In this document: piece after piece, positions 17,930-27,999 of the stretch
Layout: every line of letters begins with the position of its first letter
Position numbering within the stretch: position 1 is the first letter of the stretch
Assembly: GCF_002843235.3 (NCBI RefSeq)
Contig: NZ_CP031122.1
Span: forward strand, 100,993-164,992
Direction: 5' to 3'
Length of the DNA stretch: 64,000 nt
Origin: Providencia huaxiensis
GTDB lineage: Bacteria; Pseudomonadota; Gammaproteobacteria; Enterobacterales; Enterobacteriaceae
The notes under the pieces: model-generated
What the model saw: only the letters and a program-made list of their open reading frames with translations
Databases searched by the model: none
Told to the model about the DNA's origin: nothing
Made by a program: the position numbers and the translations under genes

Positions 17930-18306
17930 TAGACTTTGCCTCCTTTAATCGCTTGCTGGGTCAGCTTGATCCAGTTCAACGGGTTTTCACAGTCAACATG
18001 GTTGCCAGCGGCACCAACTACCGTTTTGTATGCCTCCGAGCCTGCCGCTGTGTGTACTGCCAGCATAAACGAAAACATAGGGTCATTTTGCATGGTGCCA
18101 ATCATCATTGCACTGGAAGTGTCTTTGAGCTGGCAGTTTTCAACCCGCAGATTGAGTACATCTTTTGCCACCATCTTACAGTCGGGACACACCTTCTCAA
18201 GGTTCTTGAGCTTTGCGTCGTCATTGAGCACATCAGGAGCCGCGATGGCAGTACCGGCCATACACAGCCCCAGTGCCAGCAGTTTGAGTTTATTGGTTAC
18301 TTTCAT
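17929..18306 (-). CDS. Small exported protein with paired cysteines
   Basis: 125 residues with a signal peptide (cleavage after TAIA near residue 22) and four Cys in the mature part (VCPDCKM, ENCQL, VDCEN), as expected for a disulfide-bonded periplasmic protein and possibly a DsbC client. I do not recognise the family. Confidence 0.75.
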   Translation of the reverse strand: MKVTNKLKLLALGLCMAGTAIAAPDVLNDDAKLKNLEKVCPDCKMVAKDVLNLRVENCQLKDTSSAMMIGTMQNDPMFSFMLAVHTAAGSEAYKTVVGAAGNHVDCENPLNWIKLTQQAIKGGKV

Positions 18307-18315
18307 GGTTCCTCT

Positions 18316-18762
18316 CTATATCGTTCCAATTTCGTTTCGGTAAAAGAACAGTGGCCCAGTGACTGTTCTGAGTTCCGGCGTTACTTGCTTTACTCTTGAG
18401 CAAATATGCTGCTTGAAAAAGTTGTGGTATCCGTACAAAGCTGGGCGTGTAAAAACGGAATAGATAATGAGGGTGATGGCCGCACCAGCGGCCCACCCGA
18501 TCACGTCCGGAGAGATAAGTCCTGGCACGTCTGAGATACGTTCTGGTTCAACCAAGCGGCACACCACCAGCACCCAGAACCACATTACCGGCATCACAAA
18601 GATCATCTTTCCGACGCAAGCAATGAGCACCTTCACCAAATTCAAGCTCTGCGCCCAGTAAAGCCACAACGCAGACAAGGATTGGCGACGTATCACCTGG
18701 TAGACGTTCAATGGGATGTCGCACAGATGCACCCCATCTTGATTTATAACGGAGTAGCTCAT
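18316..18762 (-). CDS. Inner-membrane protein of unknown function
   Basis: 148 residues with two hydrophobic segments (about 40-70 and 85-105) and a cytoplasmic-type tail. It sits 9 bp after traJ in the same operon. No family is recognised. Confidence 0.7.
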   Translation of the reverse strand: MSYSVINQDGVHLCDIPLNVYQVIRRQSLSALWLYWAQSLNLVKVLIACVGKMIFVMPVMWFWVLVVCRLVEPERISDVPGLISPDVIGWAAGAAITLIIYSVFTRPALYGYHNFFKQHICSRVKQVTPELRTVTGPLFFYRNEIGTI

Positions 18763-18771
18763 CCTCCCTCC

Positions 18772-19401
18772 CTATACCCGTTTCTGGAGGTTGCCGAACG
18801 TCAGGCCAACCAGGACACAGCACGTCATCATTGTCATCGGGATGACAACCGGATCGAGCGCTATGGGGATGAAGAACGCGATGAACAATCCGGCCATCAG
18901 GTACATCGTTCCGCGAACGCTATAACGATGGAGAACCGGACTCGCATAATCGAAGTTGGTCCGCTTAATTCGCCATGTCATCATCCCGTCATATACCGCA
19001 GGTACGAACAGGATCAGCATATAGGGAGCCCACGCGGCTAACAGCGCCAACCGTGTGTAGAACTGGTAAATGACGTTGACAAAGGCTTCCATGCGGCCTT
19101 TGACCCACACAAACCAGCCCTTGCCCATATCCTGCATCCCCTTGGACTTCTGGCGCTCCTCTTCTGATGGGATCAGCGTTTGGTACATCCCCTCATAGAA
19201 GCCTGAATCAATAACGCTCGACCTGAACCAGGTAGATGCTTTGTTCTGTATCCAGTCTCTTGCTTCGACACCAAGACTCTGTTCCACCAGCACGGATTCC
19301 CTTTTGATGGCTCTGTCTGTCCAGTCGCCAGGGATCAGCAGCAATATTGCCAGCAACTCAATAACCAGCAGCCATGCGACCAGCAACCACGGCTTCTTCA
19401 T
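18772..19401 (-). CDS. traJ: TraJ-type DUF4400 membrane protein
   Basis: 209 residues with an N-terminal membrane segment, a soluble stretch (about 30-100) and three further hydrophobic segments. It fits DUF4400, the family called TraJ in SXT and IncC maps, unrelated to the F activator TraJ. It lies downstream of traD and is thought to help the coupling or secretion complex; the precise role is unknown. It overlaps orf194 by 44 bp. Confidence 0.75.
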   Translation of the reverse strand: MKKPWLLVAWLLVIELLAILLLIPGDWTDRAIKRESVLVEQSLGVEARDWIQNKASTWFRSSVIDSGFYEGMYQTLIPSEEERQKSKGMQDMGKGWFVWVKGRMEAFVNVIYQFYTRLALLAAWAPYMLILFVPAVYDGMMTWRIKRTNFDYASPVLHRYSVRGTMYLMAGLFIAFFIPIALDPVVIPMTMMTCCVLVGLTFGNLQKRV

Positions 19402-19942
19402 AGTCGGTTCTCCTTAAAACAGTTTTCACGCTCTCACAGGTGATGAGCTCATACAGCAAGCCACGCAAAGAGGTCTCATCCTCATGGGGCTGCGGGTTAA
19501 TGGATAGTTCTCCTGGATGGGAAGAAAGCCACAGTGAGAACGACTCTCCTGAATCGACAGACCATGAATCACCGCCACTATCGACAATTTGCACTTCCAA
19601 CGCCCGGCAGGTTTCGGTGATCAGGGTTTCCAGAAATGCCCCAATTCTGGCCGGGTCTTCATATTTCTCTCTCTGCTCATGAAACACGAGCTGGCTGTAG
19701 CGATGCAGAGCTTCTTCAATGATCGGGTAAATCACAGGCTCCTGATTAGCCTTAATCCCGTCTGTGATGTAGCAGCTCAGCTTCTCGATGATGGCCTCCG
19801 ATGCAGGCCAGTCGAATTGGAGGATGCTCAGGATGTGAGCGTTCTTGCGGCCACGACTTTTCAATTCATTCATAACCCTGTCGAAAGGGTTCACATCGAC
19901 CATGATGGCTACCTCGTAATCTCTATACTTCTTGTCACACAT
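19358..19942 (-). CDS. Unknown soluble protein between traD and traJ
   Basis: Up to 194 residues. The ATG at 19903 (MVDVNPFDRVM) has an AGGT site about 7 bases upstream and may be the real start; the ATG at 19942 lies 10 bp after traD. The protein is acidic, with no signal peptide or membrane segment. A gene of this size sits between traD and traJ in related elements. No function is assigned. Confidence 0.75.
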   Translation of the reverse strand: MCDKKYRDYEVAIMVDVNPFDRVMNELKSRGRKNAHILSILQFDWPASEAIIEKLSCYITDGIKANQEPVIYPIIEEALHRYSQLVFHEQREKYEDPARIGAFLETLITETCRALEVQIVDSGGDSWSVDSGESFSLWLSSHPGELSINPQPHEDETSLRGLLYELITCESVKTVLRRTDYEEAVVAGRMAAGY

Positions 19943-19952
19943 AGCTCTGCTC

Positions 19953-21818
19953 TTACTGGGTCAATATGGGCAGACGGCCTTTTACGATTGTTCCGCCTGA
20001 AATTTTGGCTATGTATTCCAGGTTCGGAAGCATTCCCAATAACTGGGCTGGGAACAGATCAGCTTCCTCCTCCATCAAACGCTCGCCTTGGTTGCCTCCG
20101 TGCATAATGGGCTCCTTGCCATCCGAGTTCTGGCCTTGAGTCCGCATGACGTACTTGAGCCGGGTCTTCGGCAGGTTATCCGCGATATACTCCTGGGTTT
20201 CACCATCGACGATACGCAGAGCAAACGTGTTGTTGATGTTCCCCAACACCTGGAGCGCTTTGTCTTTGCTACCCAGTCGAGCTGCGAAGTCAGCAAAAGT
20301 CTGAGTTGCAACGAAAAGACGAAGTTTCGCACCGCGACCTTTGTTCAGGAGCTGGATGAACGGGTCGTTGATCACCTCGGCAGCCTCATCAACAAAGATA
20401 TTTACGGGTCTGTTGTTGACGCCGTAGTTGTATCTGTCACCGGCAACCGCTGTCAGGTCTGACAGGAAGATGGACCCCATAGCACTACCAACCATGTTGT
20501 CGGTCAGGGAGTCGAGCCCCAGATAAGCAACTTGAGCGTTGTTGATGATTTTTGCGGAATCGGTGATCTGGCGTTCGTCGCTCAGATCAGATGAGTCTGG
20601 AGACAGCAGAGGGCCTAGCTCCCCGGACGTCAGCATATTCATGATCGGCAGGAGGTTCGCCACCATCTTGGAGAAGTGGGTTTGGTCGTGCTGGAACATC
20701 GACAGCAAGCCTTCCAGGTCAGAGTTCGGGTGCTCAGGTTGGATGATGTCGTAGTAGAACTTCATCAACGCGAAAGCGATCTTCTCACGCGAACCGTTTT
20801 TGGCTTTTTCCAAGTAAGCCGCTGCTTCTGCCTCCCAGTCGGGCATAACTCGCTCTGAGTAAGCCTGAACGGCCTTGATGACCAAGCCAGCAGCGCCACC
20901 TTCAAGGAATCGGCGGAGCTTTGTCAGGTTGGGACGATCATGAGTGATGACCAAGCCCTGAGCGATGTTGTTCAGTGCCTGCCATCCAAATGATTTGAAC
21001 GGGTCGGCCCCTGCTTCGGACGGGATCAACGCTGCCAAACGACTTGCGATTTCAGTCACGCGGGTGAAGTTACGCAGAGGGTCGATACGCACCGACTCTT
21101 CCGGGAATGCTGGATGAAATGAGACGAATCTTTCCGGCTGCCCCATAGCTTCACAGGCACGTCGGGCATTGTCCCGCATCTCCTTATCCCCTTTCGGGTC
21201 TATGATGATCACGGCTTCCCCACGCAGAATGGCCTGTGAAATCAGGATGTCGAACATACGGGTCTTGCCCGAGCCGGTGGTCCCAACGATCAGCGAATGC
21301 CCCTCAGTGTGCTTGAGTGGCTGCATCAGCTTCTCTTCTTTGGGCTCTACCCCGTGAATCCAGGGCTGGCCGATTGGCAGCTCCTTTTTCTTACCCTGTA
21401 TCTTCCGGACAACCTTTTTGACCGTGGACTCTCTCCCTACGATGGAAGTCCAGTCGCGTTTCAGGATCTCAAACACGCGCTGGGCATGGCGGTTTTCCCA
21501 CAGGAACCCACTACCAAGCCACATATCGTCCGGCGTGTCCTTGATGTACTTTTGGAGCTCCGCAATGGAAATAAACTCCAGATCACGCCCCTTCAAATGC
21601 TTTTGGAGCAGGTGAAGTTTGATAGCCTTGGGCAAACGAGCCATCGCCATCACGCCACAGATCCCCGTCATCCAATAGAATGGCTCCGGCGGCATCGTGC
21701 TGACTTGCTCTACGGCCAAAGCCGCGCCGGAGGCGGCAAGCCAGCCTGCTACAGCATTTTTTTCATAGTTGGGCCGCCACGGCATCTCGTAGGCGAGCGG
21801 GTCATAACTCATTGTCAT
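19953..21818 (-). CDS. traD: TraD, coupling protein (T4CP)
   Basis: 621 residues of the VirD4/TraG family of DNA-translocating ATPases that link the relaxosome to the secretion channel. Two short N-terminal membrane segments are followed by Walker A VGTTGSGKTRMF near residue 176 and Walker B NIFVDEAAEV near residue 470. The start overlaps the traI stop by 4 bp. Confidence 0.95.
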   Translation of the reverse strand: MTMSYDPLAYEMPWRPNYEKNAVAGWLAASGAALAVEQVSTMPPEPFYWMTGICGVMAMARLPKAIKLHLLQKHLKGRDLEFISIAELQKYIKDTPDDMWLGSGFLWENRHAQRVFEILKRDWTSIVGRESTVKKVVRKIQGKKKELPIGQPWIHGVEPKEEKLMQPLKHTEGHSLIVGTTGSGKTRMFDILISQAILRGEAVIIIDPKGDKEMRDNARRACEAMGQPERFVSFHPAFPEESVRIDPLRNFTRVTEIASRLAALIPSEAGADPFKSFGWQALNNIAQGLVITHDRPNLTKLRRFLEGGAAGLVIKAVQAYSERVMPDWEAEAAAYLEKAKNGSREKIAFALMKFYYDIIQPEHPNSDLEGLLSMFQHDQTHFSKMVANLLPIMNMLTSGELGPLLSPDSSDLSDERQITDSAKIINNAQVAYLGLDSLTDNMVGSAMGSIFLSDLTAVAGDRYNYGVNNRPVNIFVDEAAEVINDPFIQLLNKGRGAKLRLFVATQTFADFAARLGSKDKALQVLGNINNTFALRIVDGETQEYIADNLPKTRLKYVMRTQGQNSDGKEPIMHGGNQGERLMEEEADLFPAQLLGMLPNLEYIAKISGGTIVKGRLPILTQ

Positions 21819-24793
21819 GTTTCATTTACCTCTAAATACAATTTTCCCTGACGTTTCTTGAGCAAAGGGCGTCTCTGTGCCCGGCTCAGCATCCCGCAGA
21901 GGATGTGTTTGCTGATGCCGATGTTTTCACCGGCAATCATGTCGAAGGCTTTGTCACTGGTTACTAAGCAGCCATCCTCTTCCAGGACAGGTGTCACGAG
22001 CCATCGGCCCGAGCGTTTTTGGATCATGTCCTTGAGCATCTGGAGTGCTTTCTGAGGCGTAACACCAGACGGCAAGAAATCTTCCGCGTTGATGTCTTTC
22101 GGGTTTGTTTTCGCCTTAGGCGGCTCAAACTCCCTAACCTCTGGATCTTCCCTTTCTCGCACCTCGACGTGTCCCAATTCCTTCTCACGCTCAACTTTGG
22201 GCTCAGGAGCCACCGGTTGAGCCTCCCGCTTAGGAAGGCGAGCCACGTTCTGTTTTTCTTGGACCGGCTTGCGCTGTTGCTCTTCAACCGGAGAAGTAAC
22301 ATCGACCTTCTTCTCCTTCGGCTGTGGCTGGGAGTCCTTACCTTTCGCCTTTTGTTCAGGCGAGGCTTTACCGGCATTAACCTCAGGCTTCTGCTGCTGC
22401 GCCTTTTTTCGGCTTTGTTGTTTCGGTGCAGACTTATTTTTGCTTGCATCCAAGCCAGGGGGAGAGACGAGCTCAAAGGCATCCTGGTATCCACCCATTG
22501 ACGCCTCGGCATCCTTAATGGCCGCCACGACTGCATCTGAAAGCTGCTCCGCCAGTACAATTGCCTTCACTCCGCTGAAATCACGAACTTTGCGACCTGG
22601 CATAATCGGGTCCGGAACAATCGCGTTGGCGTGGGACAGCTTCGAGAGAACCTCTGACGGCGCACCCAGCGACCGAGCGCCATCCGGGTACAAAATGACG
22701 GCTTGCCCCTTCATCAGGCATAGGACTTCGCCCAGCGTCGTTTTACCTTCCAAAACAGGCATGATCGCTTGTTCAAGCAACGCCGATGCTTCCCCGTATC
22801 CAGACAACATCTCAACGAGCAAGGTCTTTGCGTCCTTCTCATGCTGATTAACGTTGTCCGTATGCGGCATTTCTGGCGTGTGCGTTGGTTGTTCTGGTGC
22901 GTCAGTCAGCATAGGGAGCGGCTCAATCGCCCATGATGGCGGTTCATCAGAACCACCGAACATTGGAAAGTCATCGCCCTGCAGGGAGTTTTGTTCTTGT
23001 GGAACGAAGTCCTGTTTTGGCTGCTCCTCTTGCTTTCCGGGCATTGCCACATCTGGGATTTCTGAGTTTGTTGCGTCAGTGCTGGTTGTCTCTGCCGATG
23101 CGTTGAATGCGTCAAACGGGAAGTCGATGTCCCCCAGTCCACCCCCAACATCCTTGAGTGCTTGTAACGGATTGTCGTTTGCCAAAGGTGGTGCGTTTTT
23201 GGCAATGTCCTGAGGGGACAGATCCTCTTTTGCCTCTGGTTTATGGGGTTGTTTCTCCGTATCACTCTTCGGTTTTGCTTTGCCCGGTTTGCTCTGCGGC
23301 TTACCCTTCTTGCCAGCGTCAGGCTTAGATGATTCCGTTGGTCCCGCATCTTTTTGCTCTGGCTTCTCCTCGACAGCATCGGAGGTGCTTTTCAGCATCT
23401 CCATCGCATCACCAAAGCCAAGGCCAGCTAGAGCTTTCTCTGCTTCCTGCTCTGCGGCCAACATGTCATCGTTCAGAGCTGCTTCACCTTCCTCTTGGTC
23501 GTCACCGTCATCGGCTTCCTCAGGATCAACGAACTCAATCTCAGCGTCCTCAACATCACCAACAACTTCCGCAGCAACAGCCGCAGGAGGCTCAGTCGTA
23601 AACACCAGGTCGTTTGATTCGAGTCGGAGCATCAAGATCTTCACCGAACCCGCCGCCTCCTGGAGCATCTCAGGCAAAACTTCCCAGTAGCGGTAGTACG
23701 CACGTTCACCCTTCTCCTGCACCGTGTTTGGTACAGCAAAACCACGTTCGATGAGAATGTCGGCCAGTGTGTCAGGGTCTCGTGGGATACCGGGGATCTT
23801 GTCGTGGCTGATCAAGTCATAAAGGTCCCCAAGCTGTTTCCAGGCAATGAATACACCTTGGTTGAGGTGCCAGACTTTCGCGCCTGGCTCATTGACCTTC
23901 CATTTTCCGGTTTTAACCAGGCGGCGGATGGCATCGAACACGTAACGCTCGACGGGCACACCATAGGAGAACTCGTCCACATCGAGACGACTCTGGCGAA
24001 GGTCCCGTGAGACGCTCTCTTGGTCAGCGCGAAGCATCAGCTTGGTCACAGGCTGATTGACGCTGGTTCCTGAGATAGCTTCCAGCATCGCTTCCATGAT
24101 GGACGGGCCAGACTTGGACAGAAACTCCCGAGTCTCAGCCGGAATAATTCGATCCACCGCCAGCAGCGAGAATTGCTCATGTCTTTTGTGTCGCTTGTCG
24201 CGCCACCGGATAAAGTAACGGTCGATTTCGTGACGGTGTGCCCAGTCATGAAGTGACTCCGAATACGGGTTCCATGTGATTGACCCGTCTTTGTCCGTAA
24301 TGGACACATCCGAGAGCGGTTTACCCACATCATGCAGCAGCCCAGAGAAACAGCTCGCCAGTCTCCAACGCGGCTCATTGTCACGGCGTTCCCGAGGCGT
24401 CCCCTCGATGGAAAAGATAACTGACTCAGATGCCTGAGCTGCCCAGAAGGCCACTTCAAGCCCATGTCGGAACAGACCACCAGCGCCACGGTGGTGGTGT
24501 GATTCGGAAGCTGGCAACAGGTGAACAAACGCGGCATACCGCTGGATCACCGGCAAAACAAGCCGGTTGAAGTCGTCCACAGTGAAACCGAGAGAGTTCC
24601 GCACTTTCTCAATCAGTTCAGCTTGGGTTGCCAGTATCTTGTCTAGTGGGGCCACTGGCAGGCCCTTGGCAAAAGGTGGGTATCGAGGGATTTCTTCATC
24701 TTCCACGTCTTTAAGCGGCAACACTCTGGCGCTCGGCGCGGTCTCGATCACTCCACTTCGCCCACCAAATAACTTGTTAAGGGCTTTCAGCAT
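21815..24793 (-). CDS. traI: TraI, MOBH-family relaxase
   Basis: 992 residues. The N-terminal TraI_2 domain carries the HD-type metal site of MOBH relaxases: SHHHRGAGGLFRHGLE near residues 98-113 and LLHDVGKP near 150. A long low-complexity, Lys/Pro/Glu-rich middle (about 410-640) and another linker (about 770-890) lead to a C-terminal TraI_2_C domain (about 900-990). It nicks oriT together with MobI. It is the first gene of the 24.8-17.3 kb operon, with an AcaCD-like box 80 bp upstream. It lacks the helicase domain of F TraI. Confidence 0.95.
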   Translation of the reverse strand: MLKALNKLFGGRSGVIETAPSARVLPLKDVEDEEIPRYPPFAKGLPVAPLDKILATQAELIEKVRNSLGFTVDDFNRLVLPVIQRYAAFVHLLPASESHHHRGAGGLFRHGLEVAFWAAQASESVIFSIEGTPRERRDNEPRWRLASCFSGLLHDVGKPLSDVSITDKDGSITWNPYSESLHDWAHRHEIDRYFIRWRDKRHKRHEQFSLLAVDRIIPAETREFLSKSGPSIMEAMLEAISGTSVNQPVTKLMLRADQESVSRDLRQSRLDVDEFSYGVPVERYVFDAIRRLVKTGKWKVNEPGAKVWHLNQGVFIAWKQLGDLYDLISHDKIPGIPRDPDTLADILIERGFAVPNTVQEKGERAYYRYWEVLPEMLQEAAGSVKILMLRLESNDLVFTTEPPAAVAAEVVGDVEDAEIEFVDPEEADDGDDQEEGEAALNDDMLAAEQEAEKALAGLGFGDAMEMLKSTSDAVEEKPEQKDAGPTESSKPDAGKKGKPQSKPGKAKPKSDTEKQPHKPEAKEDLSPQDIAKNAPPLANDNPLQALKDVGGGLGDIDFPFDAFNASAETTSTDATNSEIPDVAMPGKQEEQPKQDFVPQEQNSLQGDDFPMFGGSDEPPSWAIEPLPMLTDAPEQPTHTPEMPHTDNVNQHEKDAKTLLVEMLSGYGEASALLEQAIMPVLEGKTTLGEVLCLMKGQAVILYPDGARSLGAPSEVLSKLSHANAIVPDPIMPGRKVRDFSGVKAIVLAEQLSDAVVAAIKDAEASMGGYQDAFELVSPPGLDASKNKSAPKQQSRKKAQQQKPEVNAGKASPEQKAKGKDSQPQPKEKKVDVTSPVEEQQRKPVQEKQNVARLPKREAQPVAPEPKVEREKELGHVEVREREDPEVREFEPPKAKTNPKDINAEDFLPSGVTPQKALQMLKDMIQKRSGRWLVTPVLEEDGCLVTSDKAFDMIAGENIGISKHILCGMLSRAQRRPLLKKRQGKLYLEVNET

Positions 24794-24872
24794 GTAGGTT
24801 GACCATATTCCTATCGTATTTCTCGTCGCTACATGCTCTCAAAACACCTTTAGATCGCACACACGCCTATCT

Positions 24873-24885
24873 GTCCAATTTGGGC
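24873..24885 (-). promoter_or_regulatory. Putative AcaCD box upstream of traI
   Basis: The minus strand reads CTGCCCAAATTGGAC, 80 bp before traI. The A-rich centre faces traI, the orientation seen at the other sites, although a weak effect on the divergent lipoprotein gene is possible. Confidence 0.7.
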
Positions 24886-24960
24886 AGTTTGAGAAACCAG
24901 CTTTCCATCCCCCCCCTTTTAGAATGGGCTCATCGACAATTTTTGATGAGGAACGACACG

Positions 24961-25578
24961 ATGAGACAACTGATAGCAATTCTGGGAGTGGCAATTCTGG
25001 CCGGGTGTGCCTCTAACGCCCCCGAGCAAAAGCCTCAGCCCCAGACTGCCCCTGCCGAAAATGACAAACCTGCCCGAGTTAGCCGGGAACTGTCGATGGC
25101 ATGGGACAACATGGGGCGCGGTGGTGCTGCATTACGTCAACCTGGTTATATCCATGTGCTGGGCGACGGTAATGTCAGCGCAACGATGAACAAGGTCAAA
25201 GATGACTCCGCTGGTTCAGATAAAACTCCAGCAGGGATCAAGCAGCACGGGGATGTGAACGAAGCCATCAATACCTTCAAGTCCATGAATAAAGGCAAAG
25301 GCTACTCGCTGTACGAGTTGTCACGCTGGGAACGCTATTGCGATGGCGGCAAAGGTATGGACGAGCACGATTGGCGCTTTGTGGAAGCCGAGGGGACTAC
25401 AAACATCCCCAAGGATGTTGTAACCGGCTGCATACCACCTACCCACACCTATCAAGATTATCTGAATGCCTGGACGCACTTTTGCACCAGCCAGGCTGTA
25501 ACTGACGCAGATCGCCGCATTGTGCGCGAGTCCGTGCGTCCCTATTCAGTGGTGAACCCATGCAAAGCTCTGAAATAA
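24961..25578 (+). CDS. Exported lipoprotein of unknown function
   Basis: 205 residues with a clear lipobox (MRQLIAILGVAILAGC). The ATG at 24961 is chosen because TGAGGA lies 8 bases upstream. After a Pro/Gln-rich linker the protein has four Cys (RYCDG, TGCIPP, HFCTS, VNPCK) that could form two disulfides. It is the first gene of a plus-strand operon with topB and reads away from traI. I do not recognise the family. Confidence 0.8.
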   Translation: MRQLIAILGVAILAGCASNAPEQKPQPQTAPAENDKPARVSRELSMAWDNMGRGGAALRQPGYIHVLGDGNVSATMNKVKDDSAGSDKTPAGIKQHGDVNEAINTFKSMNKGKGYSLYELSRWERYCDGGKGMDEHDWRFVEAEGTTNIPKDVVTGCIPPTHTYQDYLNAWTHFCTSQAVTDADRRIVRESVRPYSVVNPCKALK

Positions 25579-25793
25579 GAAACCAGACAGAGCCAAGCCG
25601 TAAGGCTGAGCTCTTCGACGCTTTATCAATCATGCTCCAGGAGGCCGGTTCGAGGGGTAATTCCCGCGAAGCGGCCTATGTCATTTCTGGAGTCCTCGAA
25701 AACCTCTCCAGAGACTACCCCGAAGTCAAAGGTCTGGCCCAAAGCTGGGCTGAGCTGGCGAATCTGGAATCAAAGATGAGAGGAGCTGCTTAA
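25560..25793 (+). CDS. Small helical protein of unknown function
   Basis: 77 residues, soluble and mostly helical. It overlaps the lipoprotein stop by 19 bp and its own stop overlaps the topB ATG as TAATG, so it is translated as part of the operon. No family is recognised. Confidence 0.65.
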   Translation: MQSSEIRNQTEPSRKAELFDALSIMLQEAGSRGNSREAAYVISGVLENLSRDYPEVKGLAQSWAELANLESKMRGAA

Positions 25794-27985
25794 TGGACCT
25801 TTATATCTGCGAGAAGCCTTCTCAGGCCAAAGATTTGGCTGGCGTAATGAAGGCCTCCCAACGAGGTGATGGATTTCTCCATGATGGAGGAAACCGCGTT
25901 ATTACGTGGGCGTTCGGCCACCTGCTGGAATTGTATATGCCAGACGATTATGACGAACGCTACAAGTCATGGTCACTGGAGACCCTCCCTATTGCACCAG
26001 AGTCATGGCGGTACAACGTTCGCAAGAGTGCGTTCAAACAGTACAAAATTGTTGAGGGACTGGTCAAAAAGGCGAGCACCATCTACATCTCAACGGACTA
26101 CGACCGAGAAGGTGAGGCTATCGCCCGTTCGCTTCTGGATCGATTCCGCTACTCTGGCCCTATTCGCCGGGTTTGTTTGACGGCTCTCGATGAGTCAAGC
26201 ATCAAGAAAGCGCTGAACAACGTAAAGGATGGCAAGGATACGGTCTCACTCTACTACGCCGCATTGGCACGGCAACGCGCTGACTGGTTGGTAGGCATGA
26301 ACGTGAGCCGCCTCTACACAGTGCTGGCCCGAGATGTCGGCTTCAACCACACTCTTCACGTTGGCAGGGTTATCACCCCAACCGTCGCTCTTGTTTGTCA
26401 ACGGGACCGAGAGATCGCCGGTTTCACCCCCTCACCATACTGGACTCTGGGTGTGAACGTGTCCGTACAGAATGGACAGTTTGCCGCCCAATGGATACCA
26501 CCAGAAGAGTGCAGTGACGAGCAAGGCCGGTGCGTCAATAAGGCCTATGCCGAGCAGGTAGCCTCCCAGGTCAATGGTGCCAATGCTGTTATCAGCAAAG
26601 CAGAAACCAAACCAGGTAAAGAGTCAGCCCCCCTCCCCTTCGATCTAACGTCGCTGCAACAATACGCAAGCAAACGATGGGGATACACCGCTCAGCAGGT
26701 ACTGGATGCAGCTCAAGCTCTGTACGAGACGCACAAAGCGACCACCTACCCTCGTACTGATAGTCGTTATCTACCCGAGAGCCAAAAGGAAGACATTCCG
26801 GACATTCTCCAGGCGCTCATTTTGTCCGATCAGAACGTCTCTGGGCTGGTGGCTGGCGCAGATCCTCATCGCAAGGCCAGGGTATTCAATGACGCCAAAG
26901 TGACCGCGCACCACGCGATCATTCCAACACCGGCCAGAACAGACATCAGTGCCATGTCTGAGATCGAGTTCAATCTTTACGACGCCATCCGTCGTTTCTA
27001 CATCGCGCAGTTCTACAGCGAGTTCGAGTTCACCAAAACCTCCATCGAGGTGCAGTGTGGGCGTCACCTCTTTGCGGCCTCTGGTAAGACACCTGCCAAA
27101 CAAGGCTGGAAGGTTTTGTTTGCTTCTGATAGTGAAAGCAGTCCCAAGGACGAGGGGGAAGACACCGACGCGCCGGTTGAACAAGAGAAGCTCCCCAGGG
27201 TTAGCCAGGGCGAACCCGCTTTGCTTAATGGTGCCGAGCTGGCAAACAAAATGACGCGGCCAGCACCGCACTTCACCGAAGCCACATTGCTTGCCGCGAT
27301 GGAGAACATTGCCCGGTTCGTGACTGAGGAGAAGTTCAAGCAAATTCTCAAAGACACAGCCGGTTTAGGCACTCCAGCAACACGCGCAAGCATCATCCAG
27401 GGCGCTGTTGATAAAGGCTACTTCAAACGTCAGAAAAAGGTACTGCTTGCAACTGATAAGGCTCATGCGCTTATCGCAGTGCTTCCACCAGCCATCAAAT
27501 CACCCGGCATGACTGCGGCTTGGGAGCAGGAGCTTGAGAAAGTCGCCTCCGGCTCCGGGAATATGTCTGTCTTCATGAAGCAGATTTCCACCTGGATCTG
27601 CCAAATGGTTGAGCAGCTCAAAGTGCCCGCACCGGTTCTGACCAAAGAAGGTGGCGCGATGGCTAAAGCCTTCGAGGGCGCTAAGCCGCCTTCACACGAA
27701 TGCTTCAACTGCGGTGGAGAGATGCACCGGATCAAAGGGAAGAACGGATTTTTCTGGGGCTGCCAGAACGAGGCTTGCAAGAAGACGTTCCCAGACAACC
27801 GAGGGAAACCCGAGAAGCGTATCGCGGCTGAGGATTGTCCAGACTGCCCAGATTGCGGTAGCCCGATGCGTCTCAGGAAAGGAAAAGCGCCCGGCAAGAA
27901 GCGAGCTTCTAAGTTCTGGGGCTGCACCGCCTATCCCGATTGCAAAGGCACTATGCCCTTCAAAAAGTCGGACTTTATGGATTGA
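25793..27985 (+). CDS. topB: DNA topoisomerase III (type IA)
   Basis: 730 residues. The TOPRIM domain at the N-terminus has LYICEKPSQAKDLAG and the acidic motif STDYDREGEA near residue 103. The active-site tyrosine is in TTYPRTDSRYL near residue 320. The C-terminus has two zinc-ribbon motifs (CFNCGG...CQNEAC and CPDCGSP...CTAYPDC). Plasmid topoisomerase III copies decatenate replicated or transferred DNA. Length and motifs are complete. Confidence 0.94.
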   Translation: MDLYICEKPSQAKDLAGVMKASQRGDGFLHDGGNRVITWAFGHLLELYMPDDYDERYKSWSLETLPIAPESWRYNVRKSAFKQYKIVEGLVKKASTIYISTDYDREGEAIARSLLDRFRYSGPIRRVCLTALDESSIKKALNNVKDGKDTVSLYYAALARQRADWLVGMNVSRLYTVLARDVGFNHTLHVGRVITPTVALVCQRDREIAGFTPSPYWTLGVNVSVQNGQFAAQWIPPEECSDEQGRCVNKAYAEQVASQVNGANAVISKAETKPGKESAPLPFDLTSLQQYASKRWGYTAQQVLDAAQALYETHKATTYPRTDSRYLPESQKEDIPDILQALILSDQNVSGLVAGADPHRKARVFNDAKVTAHHAIIPTPARTDISAMSEIEFNLYDAIRRFYIAQFYSEFEFTKTSIEVQCGRHLFAASGKTPAKQGWKVLFASDSESSPKDEGEDTDAPVEQEKLPRVSQGEPALLNGAELANKMTRPAPHFTEATLLAAMENIARFVTEEKFKQILKDTAGLGTPATRASIIQGAVDKGYFKRQKKVLLATDKAHALIAVLPPAIKSPGMTAAWEQELEKVASGSGNMSVFMKQISTWICQMVEQLKVPAPVLTKEGGAMAKAFEGAKPPSHECFNCGGEMHRIKGKNGFFWGCQNEACKKTFPDNRGKPEKRIAAEDCPDCPDCGSPMRLRKGKAPGKKRASKFWGCTAYPDCKGTMPFKKSDFMD

Positions 27986-27999
27986 TAGAGGAATTAAGT